Numbered from the stretch's first letter, positions 1-9,358 are shown. The stretch: 64,000 nt of DNA from Pseudorhizobium banfieldiae (GCF_000967425.1 NZ_FO082820.1:372001-436000); one strand, 5' to 3'. The notes: generated by a model from the letters alone, not told the origin. Translations and numbers: made by a program.

Positions 1-215
1 GGGGCGACCAGCTTGCTAAATATCAGCTCTATGCGCCCTCCGTTCGACACTAACGTTGACATGGCCGCAGGCGCGTTAAGCAACACACCGAGAGAAAAGA
101 AGCCAACTGCACGCTGATATTGCACAGCTTCGCGAAGAGAGGGCAGGAAAAAGTCGGAGTAGATGTTGTCGAACTCTGACGTATAGTTAGTTTTTAGCTC
201 GAGTGCGCGGAGCAT
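1..215 (-). CDS. PLD-like nuclease/SF2 helicase-type protein, N-terminal fragment (cut by window edge)
   Basis: An open frame of 71 codons runs from an ATG at 215 to the window edge. The ATG overlaps the stop of the preceding gene as TAATG, so the two are translationally coupled. The visible N-terminus contains the segments QRAVGFFSLG and NGGRIELIFS. These match the start of the large defence-associated helicases that carry an N-terminal phospholipase-D (HKD)-like domain, where a conserved GFF motif precedes an NGG-hydrophobic strand. No catalytic HKD or helicase motif is visible yet because only the first strand-helix units are present. By position it is the last visible member of the phosphorothioation effector module. 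The family call is by recognition of the N-terminal pattern only. Confidence 0.6.
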   Translation of the reverse strand, partial: MLRALELKTNYTSEFDNIYSDFFLPSLREAVQYQRAVGFFSLGVLLNAPAAMSTLVSNGGRIELIFSKLVA

Positions 216-679
216 TAGAAAGTTGGTTCCACCACGTCCACCGCAGGGTTTGAGGACTTAGGTGGCTTAACGCCTATTGTGTTCAAGCCGCGCCAGACCG
301 CATCTTCAACGCTGTTATCTGAATAGCGGTCAATCCAGCTTTGAACGAGTTCGAGGCCGCCGTTGGCGTACTCCTCATAGATCTGTACGCAGTCCTTCTC
401 TTGCTCCGGTCGCAGAATGTCCGAATTCTTTGTATCCGCCAACGCTAGTGCGAAGATGATATCGACCGCCTCATTGAGCTGGAACTGGGCGCCAGCGATA
501 TCCTCTGTTCCTGCATTCGGATCTAGCGGCTTCTTGCGCCGCTCCTTGTAGCCGAGTATCGCAGAGAAACTCATGGCCTCTCGCAGAGTAGGAAAAAGCT
601 TAGCATCCTTGCCGCCAAGTGCCTGCAGTGTGCTCTCGAAAGCCTTGCTGCGTCTAACCGGGGAGTGGATAAGGCGCAT
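215..679 (-). CDS. Dnd system-associated protein 4-like protein (phosphorothioation effector module)
   Basis: A protein of 154 residues from the ATG at 679. A TTG at 685 would add two residues but sits too close to the GAGG ribosome site. The pattern of an N-terminal basic segment, an A-x-LGYK stretch followed by RRKKPL, an IALA-type helix and a late EEYANGGL motif matches the small proteins annotated as DNA phosphorothioation-associated protein 4 (recognition from memory). Their biochemical role is not established. It lies 2 nt after the stop of the SMC-like ATPase and overlaps the next gene as TAATG, so it is part of one operon. It probably acts with the ATPase and the helicase-like protein in restriction of unmodified DNA. 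Confidence 0.6.
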   Translation of the reverse strand: MRLIHSPVRRSKAFESTLQALGGKDAKLFPTLREAMSFSAILGYKERRKKPLDPNAGTEDIAGAQFQLNEAVDIIFALALADTKNSDILRPEQEKDCVQIYEEYANGGLELVQSWIDRYSDNSVEDAVWRGLNTIGVKPPKSSNPAVDVVEPTF

Positions 680-681
680 GA

Positions 682-2712
682 TCAAACAACCTCAGTTATG
701 CGGGTGCCGTCGATCTGACTATTGTAAGTAGTGAGGTCATAGGTGGTCCCGCCAATGGTGATCACCTCTGGCTGCTTCTCTGCCCCGTCGTCGCGGTTGT
801 GGCGGGTCAGGAGGTACTGCTGCCCCACCTTCTCTGCCAGCGTTGTCATTACGACGTCCGATGCTTGCGACGTGGAGACTAGCAGGATTACTTGCGAAGC
901 AAGATTCGGCAGAAACTCAGCCACGCCTCGGCGGTAAAGTGGGTCAAGGTGACCAAATGGCGAATCTACCACGAGAGGGGCGACGGTGCCTGGCAGTAGA
1001 ATATCATCGTCATCATCCTCTCGGGTCTTCGCGAATTTGGCAATCGCGCCGGTAAATGCGAGGCCGAGCAGTTGGTTCTCGCCGGTGCTCTTTGCGACCT
1101 CCACTCCGTGCTCGTCGTAAAGTCGTAGCTGATAATCCTTATCCAGCTTCACCTTGGCTGGCTTCCGCATAAATCGTTGGACGATAAGATCAATATCCCC
1201 CTCGATTGTCGATCTGGCAGCCTCTTCTTCTGCCGAGAGTCTTGACTCGAGCCTAGCCATAAGTGCCGCCGATAGCTGCGCTCGTTTGACGTAGCGCTTG
1301 GCCGCATCAGACTTCCGGATCAACTCATCACGCTTGCGGACAAGATCAGCCGTGTCACGTTGTAGATTAGTGATCGTGGCCCGTAGCCCGGCCTTCCTGT
1401 CAATGGCTTGGTCCCGTTGCCGTTTAGCACGCTCGCGAGCCGCTTCCTTTTCAGCAATATCAGTGATTGGATTAGCTGCGAGCTCCTTGGATATGTCGGT
1501 CAACTCCGCGTCCAGGCGTTGGATCTCGCTCTCTACCCTACGTAGATCCTCGTTGTTCCGCTCAAACTCGCTCCAAGCGCGTTCCGCCCGCTGCTCAAAG
1601 CGGCCGAGTGCCTCACGCGTGGACATCACTCTCGACATCACTGCTTGATCACCAGCGGAATCGAGGAGGGTCTTGATATGCTCGTGTTCTACGCTGCCCT
1701 CAGTGACAGGGCGGCCACAGATGCACAGATTGTCCTCGAGAATCTCGTTGACGAGCTTCTTGTCGTACGGCGAAGGAAGTTTACGTCGGGTTTCCTCGGC
1801 CTGTATAACATCAGCCGCCTCGCTCATCAGTTCCTCGGCGAGGATAGCGGTAACGAAATTCTGCATCCAAGAGCTTGAGCGGGTGGCTGCTTTGGTTTTT
1901 TCGGTCTCTTTCGCCGCCAGCTGATTCTCAATGCGGTTGCGCCGAGCTTGTGCTTCCTTGGCCGGTTTCGTCCCAGCGAGCTCTTGGCCCAATCGATCCA
2001 TGCGTTTGCTTGCGGCTTCAATCTCCTCATCTATCTTTGCAAGATCGTCCTCATATCCTGCAATCTTTAGGTCGTTCTGTTCGATCTCCCGCTCGGTCGC
2101 CTGAGCTTCCGCACTAGTGTTGTCGGATGCCTGACGATTGTACTCCTGACAGGCCTTTTTTAGATCTTCCAGAGCCATTCGAGCGACCGTGGACCCTAGG
2201 ATGCCTTTAACGGCTTCACCAAACTTCTTGGCGCCGGTGGCTCCGGTATAGCGGCTGGTGGCCTCTCCATAGAAAAAGAAATGTGGCGCCATCTCTCGGG
2301 GAATAACAGAGTTGATAAAGCGATCCGGGCGGCTTTGCGAAGTTGGAACTTCACCACCTGCACGCAGATCCACCATTCGCAGCGCCTCAGTTGTCCTCGT
2401 TCGCTGATCGTAGGTCCTGCTGGCGCGGTAGCGCTTTCCATCGTGCTTAAAGTCGATCTCGACAGTCGCCTTCGTGACACCATCATGGCTAGCTGCAAAC
2501 TTGTTTACTAGCTCTTGAGGATTCTCAAATTCACTCTCGGCCGGCAGAATGTTGAAGAAGCACCAATTGATCGCGGCTAAAAGACTTGTTTTTCCTACGC
2601 CATTTTCCGCCCGGATAAGGGTGACGTTTTTCTCTGGGTCATCGGAGGTGAAGAAGGCGTTCACTCCGTAAAAGCTGCGCCAGTTCGCAAGCTCGATGCG
2701 TTGGATCAACAT
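682..2712 (-). CDS. DndD-like SMC/RecN-type ABC ATPase
   Basis: A 676-residue protein with the split ABC ATPase layout of SMC, Rad50 and DndD proteins. A Walker A motif (ENGVGKTS) lies near residue 40, and long charged coiled-coil segments span roughly 180-310 and 360-530. A CICGRP cysteine pair sits at the middle apex, like a zinc hook. A C-terminal signature (STGENQLLGLAF) is followed by Walker B (LVVDSPFGHLD). DndD in the Dnd system is an ATPase of this kind. In Ssp loci a comparable ATPase sits in the effector module downstream of sspD, which fits here. Its start codon directly abuts the stop of the 62-codon gene. It may correspond to one of the sspFGH products, but I cannot verify which letter. 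Confidence 0.8.
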   Translation of the reverse strand: MLIQRIELANWRSFYGVNAFFTSDDPEKNVTLIRAENGVGKTSLLAAINWCFFNILPAESEFENPQELVNKFAASHDGVTKATVEIDFKHDGKRYRASRTYDQRTRTTEALRMVDLRAGGEVPTSQSRPDRFINSVIPREMAPHFFFYGEATSRYTGATGAKKFGEAVKGILGSTVARMALEDLKKACQEYNRQASDNTSAEAQATEREIEQNDLKIAGYEDDLAKIDEEIEAASKRMDRLGQELAGTKPAKEAQARRNRIENQLAAKETEKTKAATRSSSWMQNFVTAILAEELMSEAADVIQAEETRRKLPSPYDKKLVNEILEDNLCICGRPVTEGSVEHEHIKTLLDSAGDQAVMSRVMSTREALGRFEQRAERAWSEFERNNEDLRRVESEIQRLDAELTDISKELAANPITDIAEKEAARERAKRQRDQAIDRKAGLRATITNLQRDTADLVRKRDELIRKSDAAKRYVKRAQLSAALMARLESRLSAEEEAARSTIEGDIDLIVQRFMRKPAKVKLDKDYQLRLYDEHGVEVAKSTGENQLLGLAFTGAIAKFAKTREDDDDDILLPGTVAPLVVDSPFGHLDPLYRRGVAEFLPNLASQVILLVSTSQASDVVMTTLAEKVGQQYLLTRHNRDDGAEKQPEVITIGGTTYDLTTYNSQIDGTRITEVV

Positions 2713-2901
2713 CTAAAAGCGATCCATATTTGCTTCGATGATCTTCTTGAGCTCAGCAGGAATACCGCGAGCGGTTTCCCCGTTATCAAAGTAATTTCGC
2801 CGCACCTTATCGAGGATCTGGCGAATTAACTTATCGAGCTCGCGTTCCTCGAACGCCTGTGAGCCAAACAACTTTTCATCAGCCACCACTACGCCCCCCA
2901 T
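2713..2901 (-). CDS. Small hypothetical protein, first gene of the effector module
   Basis: A 62-codon open frame whose TAG stop touches the ATG of the DndD-like ATPase, which argues for real translation and coupling. The product is charged and helical-looking (repeated E/K/R, with RELDKLIRQILDKV near the middle) and resembles no family I know. The start is uncertain. The ATG at 2901 lacks a ribosome site, whereas a run of six G just inside it could serve the GTG codons at 2889 and 2886. The 188 bp upstream (2902-3089), between this gene and sspD, hold no other gene I can support and may carry a promoter for the effector module. Confidence 0.5.
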   Translation of the reverse strand: MGGVVVADEKLFGSQAFEERELDKLIRQILDKVRRNYFDNGETARGIPAELKKIIEANMDRF

Positions 2902-3089
2902 TTGCGAACCCGGCCTGAGTCTATTTCAGGTAGGCTAGCTCAACTCAAACTAGTACGGAAGCCCAAGACACCCAGAAAGCAGCCAACATATTGCACGTGC
3001 CGACGTTCCAGCGTTCGGTAAGTCTGAACACAGATTCCTTACCTGCTGCTCCTTACCGCGACGGGAGCACTTTCCATGGTTTCAACCTG

Positions 3090-3938
3090 CTACTTGTGGC
3101 AAACTACGCAGCCAGCGCTCGCCTCGTCGATCCCATAGTAGTCGTCGATCGTCAGGTCTGGCTGCCCACCTGCCAGCGGGTTGACGCGCCTGCGTGCCAG
3201 GAGGCGCTTGCGGCGCTGCTCGAATTCATTCTCTATGGCCCTGACACGTTCCGGGCGTTCTAGCTCCTCTAGACTTTCGCCTTGGCTCCATGTGAACGGC
3301 GAGCCATGGTCGAGCGCGTTCTTTTCGTACCCTTTAGCCTCAGCGAACGCCGCTGGATGCTCACGCATAAGGCGAACCCACTCGATCTTCTGCTGGAAGA
3401 AACAGAACGTGCATCCGGAGCGACTCCTCCAATTGTAATATTCTGGTTCGCCAACGCCCGAACTATCCAACATTTCTATGACCTGCGCACGATCTACTCC
3501 CGCGTCGCGAAGAGGGAGGTGGACACGCATGTTGGGATGGGTCGATTGATATCCTTCTCGGCTCGGCTCGTCGGCACGTATAGCGACATAGGAATGCACG
3601 ACGGTGCCATTTTCCAGATCATCTTTGAGCCATTGCTCGAGCGGTCGCAACTTGAGCTGGCGGGTGCACCATCGCGTTTTCGCCGAAGGCAGGAAGTGGT
3701 TGTACTCCTGGAGCCAGAAGTCAAAATCGCGGTCTGGATTTAGGCGCTGGATCGGCTTTCCAAGAAATCCTTCGAGCTTATCGAGAAATGTGTAGACCTC
3801 CGTCAACTCTTTTCCCGTGTCCGTGAAGAAGTACTCAAGATGAAGCTCGGGATGGTTCTGCCGCATGTAGACCGCAAGCGCGGCGCTGTCGCGTCCGCCG
3901 GAAATGCCGAGGATATGACGTTCTGTCGGCTGGCTCAT
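3090..3938 (-). CDS. sspD: SspD-like ATP pyrophosphatase/PAPS-reductase family protein
   Basis: A 282-residue PP-loop protein of the PAPS-reductase/DndC type. The ATP pyrophosphatase P-loop (GISGGRDSAAL) lies at residues 11-21. Cysteines in RWCTRQ, SGCTFCFF and the C-terminal GCVVCHK are candidates for an Fe-S cluster or sulfur relay. In the Ssp system this protein works with the cysteine desulfurase to activate the DNA backbone and insert sulfur. Its ATG overlaps the stop of the large ATPase gene as ATGA. The alternative name would be DndC, but the neighbouring DUF4007 gene and large P-loop ATPase favour the Ssp (single-strand phosphorothioation) assignment. Confidence 0.85.
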   Translation of the reverse strand: MSQPTERHILGISGGRDSAALAVYMRQNHPELHLEYFFTDTGKELTEVYTFLDKLEGFLGKPIQRLNPDRDFDFWLQEYNHFLPSAKTRWCTRQLKLRPLEQWLKDDLENGTVVHSYVAIRADEPSREGYQSTHPNMRVHLPLRDAGVDRAQVIEMLDSSGVGEPEYYNWRSRSGCTFCFFQQKIEWVRLMREHPAAFAEAKGYEKNALDHGSPFTWSQGESLEELERPERVRAIENEFEQRRKRLLARRRVNPLAGGQPDLTIDDYYGIDEASAGCVVCHK

Positions 3939-6900
3939 GACGCCTCCGTTTTCTCTTCCGCTGAAAGGCGCTCTACTACACGAGCAAGTGCGGCAAGCTC
4001 CACTGTAGCTCCCAGATTGCTTTTTCTTATTCGGCCAATGAGCTCAGAGGCAAGTTCTTCGGCATCCTCAAGCTCAGTATTGGTAACTTCAAATGTGTGG
4101 AACACAGGGGCGGCTTCAGGATCAAGGCCGACGACGACTGAAATCGCGCTCGCCGTCGGCGCTCTTCCTTTCACAGCGGCGAATGCTTCCGCTTCTCGGA
4201 AACGTCGGGCAAGTTTTGCCAGTTCGAACACGGCCTGTTCTTGTTCCTTGTCAGACCAGCTCCTTGGTGGCTTGTGCACCAGAAGACTCGCGAGCCCTTC
4301 AATGTCTCCATTCCCCCCCGCGAATGCGCCTGCTCTCACCGCGAATGCGTCAAGCCGGAGGTCCGCCCTGACCCCGGAGGCGGTTGCTGCGCGGGGGCCA
4401 AGCCCCGCGAACGTCTCGGGGTCGACGCCAAGCTCTCTAGCGAGGCGGGTTGTAAGGTCGGCGAGCATCTTGGGGTAGGCAGCTTCCGATTCCAGTAAAG
4501 CGGATGTGACTGCGACTGCCGGATCCACTTCCTCCTTGAGCGCGTGCGTCAGGTCGGTGAACAGGAGCGCCTCGGGATCGTTCGCTTTGAGCACGATGTC
4601 ACGGACACGCTGGGCTTTCGCCGACAAAGAGGTTGTCCTCTGCGTCCAAAGTGGCAGCTTTTTGAACCGCTGGTAGAGCGCGGAGGCGACGGGGAGAGGC
4701 GCCGCTGAGATCTTTTGGCTATTGCTGGAAAGCAGCATCGCTAACCGCATCATGAACGCTTCATTCTTCTTCGAGCGAACCACGCGACGTAGTTCTACTG
4801 AAGAAGGGTTCTGCATCATACGATCGACGAAAACATCGTCGATGACCGCTTCATAAGCCCCATTTACATAGACGGCTACCGTGTCCCGATGAGCAAGCAG
4901 GAAAGCGAGTGCAAAAACCGGCATCACTCCCCGCTTCATACCGATAGGGCGGGAGGACCACTTATCGTAAAGCTCTGAGAGTTTGAATCGGCGTCCATTC
5001 TCGAAGATTGCCCATGCTGGCTTGAGGCGTTTTCCCTCGGCAGTGTCACTAGGATCTGCGAAACCCCAGATGCCATCTGCTCCTTCACGGTGGAGGCCAG
5101 AAGGTCCGAGAACGGTCAGGTAAAGGCCCTTTTCGGCAGGAAAACCTTTGATGTCGAGTGCTTCGTATGTCGCTTTTCCGACCATTGCATGGGCAAGAGC
5201 CCGCAAACCCGCCATTGCGCTCGTCGACGGCTTGTCACGATTGAGCAGTTCACTGCGTATGATCGGACTGTCGGGGTAAGCAGCATCCATGACCGCCGAT
5301 GCCACCACGTTCACGTTCGCGCCGTCGAGCTTTTCCGCCCGCGTACCCAGCATCCACCAACGCGCCGAGGACAGGCTCGCGATAAGGTCTGCCCGTGTTA
5401 GATCAACGATCTGCGAGCGTCTTGCGGAGACCTCCCGGCGAGCGATCCGGTCACCCTCAAGATGAGGGTGAGCGGCTTCGATCCGGTCAAGTGCAAAGAG
5501 ATCATCGACGTTGGCTCGCAGACCGTCCGCATTCGAGACGAGGGCGACCGCCGCAGTTAACCCGGCGAGTTCCAGCGCATCCGACAAGGCGGCTGCCATC
5601 TCCTCAATTGGCGCGTCGACAGACGTCGGGTCGGGTGTCAGCAGAACGATCAACCCCGTCGATTTTCGCCTCCTGCGTGCTAGCCGCTCCGCAGCGCTCT
5701 TCGCCCAATGTGATGGGTCAATAGGCACGTCCTGAGCGTGCTGCAGGACGACGTCCAACGTTCGCAGCGCTCCCGTGGCAAAATAATGACGCTTGGCCGC
5801 GATCGGCCCGACATCAAGTCGGGCCGGCAAGTCGATCAAGGCCTCAACCGACGCGCGATCTGTGTGGCTTCGAATTGCATCATCGAGATCAAAATCGCTT
5901 CCTGCAAAGATCGCATATCCGCCAAGCCTTGGCTGCCTTATCAGGATCGCTCGCTCGACAAGTTCCTTGAGCGCCTCATTGACCGCTGCGGATGTCTCGC
6001 CGATCGCACACAGTCGGAGCACGTCATCCACGACTGCGAGGCCCGTGCCGTTTCTGAAGAATTCAATCATAGCGGCCGCCTTGGTGAGGCGTGCGCAAAG
6101 AGGACCACGCAGGGCAGCCCTCTCGACGGCTTCCATAGCAAGTGTGAGCCTGCTGCCGTCGGGGCCTACGGCTAGGGCGGAGCCAAAGCTCGCGAGAAGG
6201 TAATCCCAAAGCTTATCGGGACCGAACCACGCGTCCGCCCCCTTTGCCGGAGCCGATATCAGATGTGCCTGGAATCCATGGGGCTCGGAGGACGACAGAA
6301 ACCCAAATACGCTCCGCTCATTCTGGGCGAACCGTTGCCGTGATACCGGACCCAAAAGTAGCGACGTCACGGGATGAAGAGGCCAGGCGCCGGTGAGAAT
6401 GGCGGTCATGCCCTCCACATCGACCGGGCGACGTACCGATATTGCGACAGCCGTTTCGCGAGCCAGTGTCGCTGCTTCGGCGGGTACGTTATCTGCGATG
6501 ACCGCACGAGAAACGAGCGCGGCTATCTCGTCTGACTGTGCGGTGAAGGGCACGTTCTGATAACGTCCCTGAACTTTGGCCCACTCGTCGCGGGCCGTCT
6601 TGCCGAGGCGTCCTGCATACTGCTCGAAGGACTGGTGGAGAATACCGACGACAACCAGATTGGCCCTTGACCGCGCTGCCCGCTCCGCAAGGTCTTGCAG
6701 TATATGCACATCCCCACCACTTGAGGTGGCGTGCTCAAAAAATTTGCCTAATTCGTCCACGATGATCAAGAGGCCACCGCATTTTCCAGCCTCGGCTTCG
6801 AGCTGCGATATTAGATAATTGGAGTCCTCCGCAGCGTTCTGCGCCTCGTTTTTTTTCCAGTTTAGCGTCTCTGCGGCTACGCGGGTCAACTCCTGATGCA

Positions 6901-7270
6901 GGTCAGCGCGACGCCCGGTGAGCGCGAGTATGCGCCATCTATTGTCATCTTCCGGAAACGCCAGACGGAAGGCATCCGCAAACTCCGCATCAACGACCTC
7001 ACTGGCGACTTGCCGCTGTTCAGGAGTTCCGGCGACTAAGCTGCCTACAAGAAGCGCTGCGCAGGATTTCCCCCCGCCATATGGGCCAGTCCAAGTAAAG
7101 GCCCTTTGTCCGGACTCGGTTATGCTCTCCGCCATTCCTAAGAGAGACTTCCGCACGGATGCCTGTAGGATATAACCACTAAGCGGCGGCGTGCCCGAAA
7201 GATCCGATTCTAATCGAGCTGACAGCGCAAATCGACGCTCGACTCGAACAATATCGATCAGTTTCCTCAT
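3935..7270 (-). CDS. sspC: SspC-like large P-loop ATPase
   Basis: A protein of 1111 residues. Walker A (GPYGGGKSCAALL) lies near residue 63 and Walker B (LLIIVDELGKFF) near 170. The remaining roughly 900 residues show no domain I can name with certainty. It is flanked by ATGA overlaps with sspB upstream and sspD downstream, so the three genes are a tightly coupled unit. In the Ssp phosphorothioation system SspC is the ATPase partner of the SspB nickase and SspD during sulfur insertion. The order A-B-C-D here matches that system. Identification rests on position, size and the P-loop, not on an alignment. Confidence 0.75.
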   Translation of the reverse strand: MRKLIDIVRVERRFALSARLESDLSGTPPLSGYILQASVRKSLLGMAESITESGQRAFTWTGPYGGGKSCAALLVGSLVAGTPEQRQVASEVVDAEFADAFRLAFPEDDNRWRILALTGRRADLHQELTRVAAETLNWKKNEAQNAAEDSNYLISQLEAEAGKCGGLLIIVDELGKFFEHATSSGGDVHILQDLAERAARSRANLVVVGILHQSFEQYAGRLGKTARDEWAKVQGRYQNVPFTAQSDEIAALVSRAVIADNVPAEAATLARETAVAISVRRPVDVEGMTAILTGAWPLHPVTSLLLGPVSRQRFAQNERSVFGFLSSSEPHGFQAHLISAPAKGADAWFGPDKLWDYLLASFGSALAVGPDGSRLTLAMEAVERAALRGPLCARLTKAAAMIEFFRNGTGLAVVDDVLRLCAIGETSAAVNEALKELVERAILIRQPRLGGYAIFAGSDFDLDDAIRSHTDRASVEALIDLPARLDVGPIAAKRHYFATGALRTLDVVLQHAQDVPIDPSHWAKSAAERLARRRRKSTGLIVLLTPDPTSVDAPIEEMAAALSDALELAGLTAAVALVSNADGLRANVDDLFALDRIEAAHPHLEGDRIARREVSARRSQIVDLTRADLIASLSSARWWMLGTRAEKLDGANVNVVASAVMDAAYPDSPIIRSELLNRDKPSTSAMAGLRALAHAMVGKATYEALDIKGFPAEKGLYLTVLGPSGLHREGADGIWGFADPSDTAEGKRLKPAWAIFENGRRFKLSELYDKWSSRPIGMKRGVMPVFALAFLLAHRDTVAVYVNGAYEAVIDDVFVDRMMQNPSSVELRRVVRSKKNEAFMMRLAMLLSSNSQKISAAPLPVASALYQRFKKLPLWTQRTTSLSAKAQRVRDIVLKANDPEALLFTDLTHALKEEVDPAVAVTSALLESEAAYPKMLADLTTRLARELGVDPETFAGLGPRAATASGVRADLRLDAFAVRAGAFAGGNGDIEGLASLLVHKPPRSWSDKEQEQAVFELAKLARRFREAEAFAAVKGRAPTASAISVVVGLDPEAAPVFHTFEVTNTELEDAEELASELIGRIRKSNLGATVELAALARVVERLSAEEKTEAS

Positions 7271-8184
7271 GAGCGGCCACCTTCGGAGAAGCTGGCGCTG
7301 AGCAGAGCGTCTTCATTCACTTCCGTAACAAGGCTAACCTGTCGCAACCCTGCCGTATCCGTCCAGATGATCGCTCCGTTAGTGATCTCACCAATGCGGG
7401 AAAGACGATTAAGCACACTATCCTCGTCGAGTTTGAATACCCGGCCTGGCGAGCCAATTCCGTATGATGCCACCTCAGCTGACAGGGTGGGGGCGTTTGT
7501 ATGCCAACGTCTCCAAAATCGCCGCAGAGCGAGAGCAAAGACTGCATCGGGCAGATTCTGCTTGGGACCGCGTACGAATTCGTATTGGTTAGCGAGACGC
7601 TGTTCGCGGACAAGGGACAACTCGTTGAGCAGCGGCTCAACGGCATCTTCAGCGCCGTCCTTTTTGGCCACGTAGCTCCGAATAAGTACCTCTGCGTCTC
7701 TTTTGAGCGTTTCGGCCGTTACGCGGGCCGACTTCGCCGTTGCTATCTCGAACAAGCCGCTAGTGATCGTCTCCCGATCGAAGACTGGTTGATTTAAGAT
7801 ATTGAAGCAATAGAAGAAGGCAGTCGACAGTTCCGGAGTCCCTGCAAGTGCAAAGTGGACCAGCCACATCGTGGCTGGATCCTCGAGGTAGGGATCATAG
7901 CCCCCGTCGTCATCGAGGATCGCTCGTCCAATTTTTGTAGGCCTTAGTTGACCCTTATCATCCTCAACGATTCCCGTTGCGATCGCCCAATGCCGAATTG
8001 AAATCGCCATATTCTTGCCAACGCCGAATTTTGCGATTGCCTCCTGCTCCTGAAATGTTCTTCTGGTGGCGTTTTCATTGGCGACGGCATCATACGCTTT
8101 CTTGAGCCACAGTAGCCTGAGGGGAAACGTTTCATGGCCGACGAACTGTGGCCGGAAATCAGAATCATGAATATCGATCAACAT
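7267..8184 (-). CDS. sspB: SspB-like DUF4007 protein (phosphorothioation nickase)
   Basis: A 305-residue protein from the ATG at 8184; an upstream frame to 8256 would overlap sspA and begins with unconvincing sequence. The start (FVGHETFPLRLLWLKKAYD) and the GVGKNMAISIRHW segment near residue 53 are typical of DUF4007. DUF4007 proteins are the SspB component of Ssp loci, reported as a DNA nickase that opens one strand for sulfur incorporation. The gene begins 10 bp after the stop of sspA, and its stop overlaps the start of sspC as ATGA. No signal peptide or membrane segment is visible. Function is transferred from the family. Confidence 0.8.
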   Translation of the reverse strand: MLIDIHDSDFRPQFVGHETFPLRLLWLKKAYDAVANENATRRTFQEQEAIAKFGVGKNMAISIRHWAIATGIVEDDKGQLRPTKIGRAILDDDGGYDPYLEDPATMWLVHFALAGTPELSTAFFYCFNILNQPVFDRETITSGLFEIATAKSARVTAETLKRDAEVLIRSYVAKKDGAEDAVEPLLNELSLVREQRLANQYEFVRGPKQNLPDAVFALALRRFWRRWHTNAPTLSAEVASYGIGSPGRVFKLDEDSVLNRLSRIGEITNGAIIWTDTAGLRQVSLVTEVNEDALLSASFSEGGRS

Positions 8185-8194
8185 GGACCGAACC

Positions 8195-9358
8195 CTACTG
8201 GCGGATGGCTCCAGCAGCAAGCGCGATTTGTTCCGCCGCCACTTCCATGTCATCAACTGTATTGAACCGAGAAATGAACATCCGAATACTGCACGAGGCC
8301 TCCTCAGCGCTCAGCCCGATAGCTGTAAGTACATGAGAGGGAGCAATATTTCCGCTTGAGCAAGCGGATCCTTCGGCCACTAGAACCCGTTCGCCAAGAC
8401 GCATTATAAGTTCCATAGCATCCACATTCAGTACTCTGATGTTCAAAGAGCCTGGTAACCGTTCGGTTCGATCGCCGTTGATCATAAACCTAACTTGCCT
8501 GCGCCTTAGACCCTCCAGAAGATGTTCCCTAAGTTTCTCGGTGCGCGAAGCGTCCTTTTCCATGGACGCGATTCTAGATGCAGCGGCTGCGCCAAAGCCG
8601 ACGATTAGCGGTACCGGCAGGGTACCAGGTCTCAAGCCGCTTTCTTGACTACCTCCAAAGAAAAGGGGGCGGGGTTTGAAAGGTGCGGCTGACGAGACGA
8701 ACAGGGCGCCAACACCCGGCGGCCCATACATCTTATGCGAGGATATACTCGCGAAATCCACGTCAGGGAACGAAGTCGGTATCTTGCCAACCGACTGTGC
8801 GGCGTCGACATGTATCATCGCTCCAGAGTTTCGGCAGATCGATAAGACGTCCGCTAACGGTTGAATTGTGCCAATTTCGTTGTTCGCGGCCATGACTGAA
8901 GCTAGCAGCGTTCGCTCATCCACCATTTCCGCGAACATTTCGACACTCAGCCTGCCGTTGCGGTCGACAGGGGCGATTCTTATTTCCCAGCCCCGCCTTC
9001 CAAGTTCTGAAGCCACGGCTAGCACGCTCTTATGCTCGATTGCGGATACAACAATGTTTCGACGCTCGCTATCATTCGGCGCGAACAACCCGGCAATCCC
9101 AAGCAGAGCGAGGTTGTTGGCTTCGGTTGCGCCAGAGGTAAAGACAATTTCTGATGGCGCAACATCGACCAGTTGTGCGATCTGTGATCGGGCTTTCTCG
9201 ACCGCGGCCGCAGCGCGTTGACCAAGCACATGGGGAGAATTTGCGTTGGCAGCGAACGACGACCACCAAGGTGACATCGCTTCTGAAGCCTCAGGAGCCA
9301 GCGGTGTCGTAGCATGGCCATCAAGATAGACCGACCGGTTGGCTGTTTCCTCTGTCAT
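8195..9358 (-). CDS. sspA: SspA/DndA-like cysteine desulfurase
   Basis: A 387-residue class V aminotransferase of the IscS/NifS family. The pyridoxal-phosphate lysine is in SSHKMYGPPG near residue 206, and the persulfide cysteine loop GSACSSGN lies near residue 330. Further family signatures are YLDGHATTPL at the N-terminus and HVDAAQSVGK. It would take sulfur from cysteine and hand it to the SspD-like protein. As the first gene of a minus-strand run that continues through sspBCD, it serves this pathway rather than general Fe-S assembly. Its ribosome site is weak (AAAGAG). The promoter must lie in the 9359-9900 region, where no clear -35/-10 pair stands out. Confidence 0.9.
   Translation of the reverse strand: MTEETANRSVYLDGHATTPLAPEASEAMSPWWSSFAANANSPHVLGQRAAAAVEKARSQIAQLVDVAPSEIVFTSGATEANNLALLGIAGLFAPNDSERRNIVVSAIEHKSVLAVASELGRRGWEIRIAPVDRNGRLSVEMFAEMVDERTLLASVMAANNEIGTIQPLADVLSICRNSGAMIHVDAAQSVGKIPTSFPDVDFASISSHKMYGPPGVGALFVSSAAPFKPRPLFFGGSQESGLRPGTLPVPLIVGFGAAAASRIASMEKDASRTEKLREHLLEGLRRRQVRFMINGDRTERLPGSLNIRVLNVDAMELIMRLGERVLVAEGSACSSGNIAPSHVLTAIGLSAEEASCSIRMFISRFNTVDDMEVAAEQIALAAGAIRQ

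Noticed and set aside
3090..9358. BREX type 4 or classical dndABCDE assignment for the sulfur locus
   Set aside because: No PglZ, BrxL or DndB-type gene is present; DUF4007 followed by a large P-loop ATPase and a PP-loop protein fits Ssp better.
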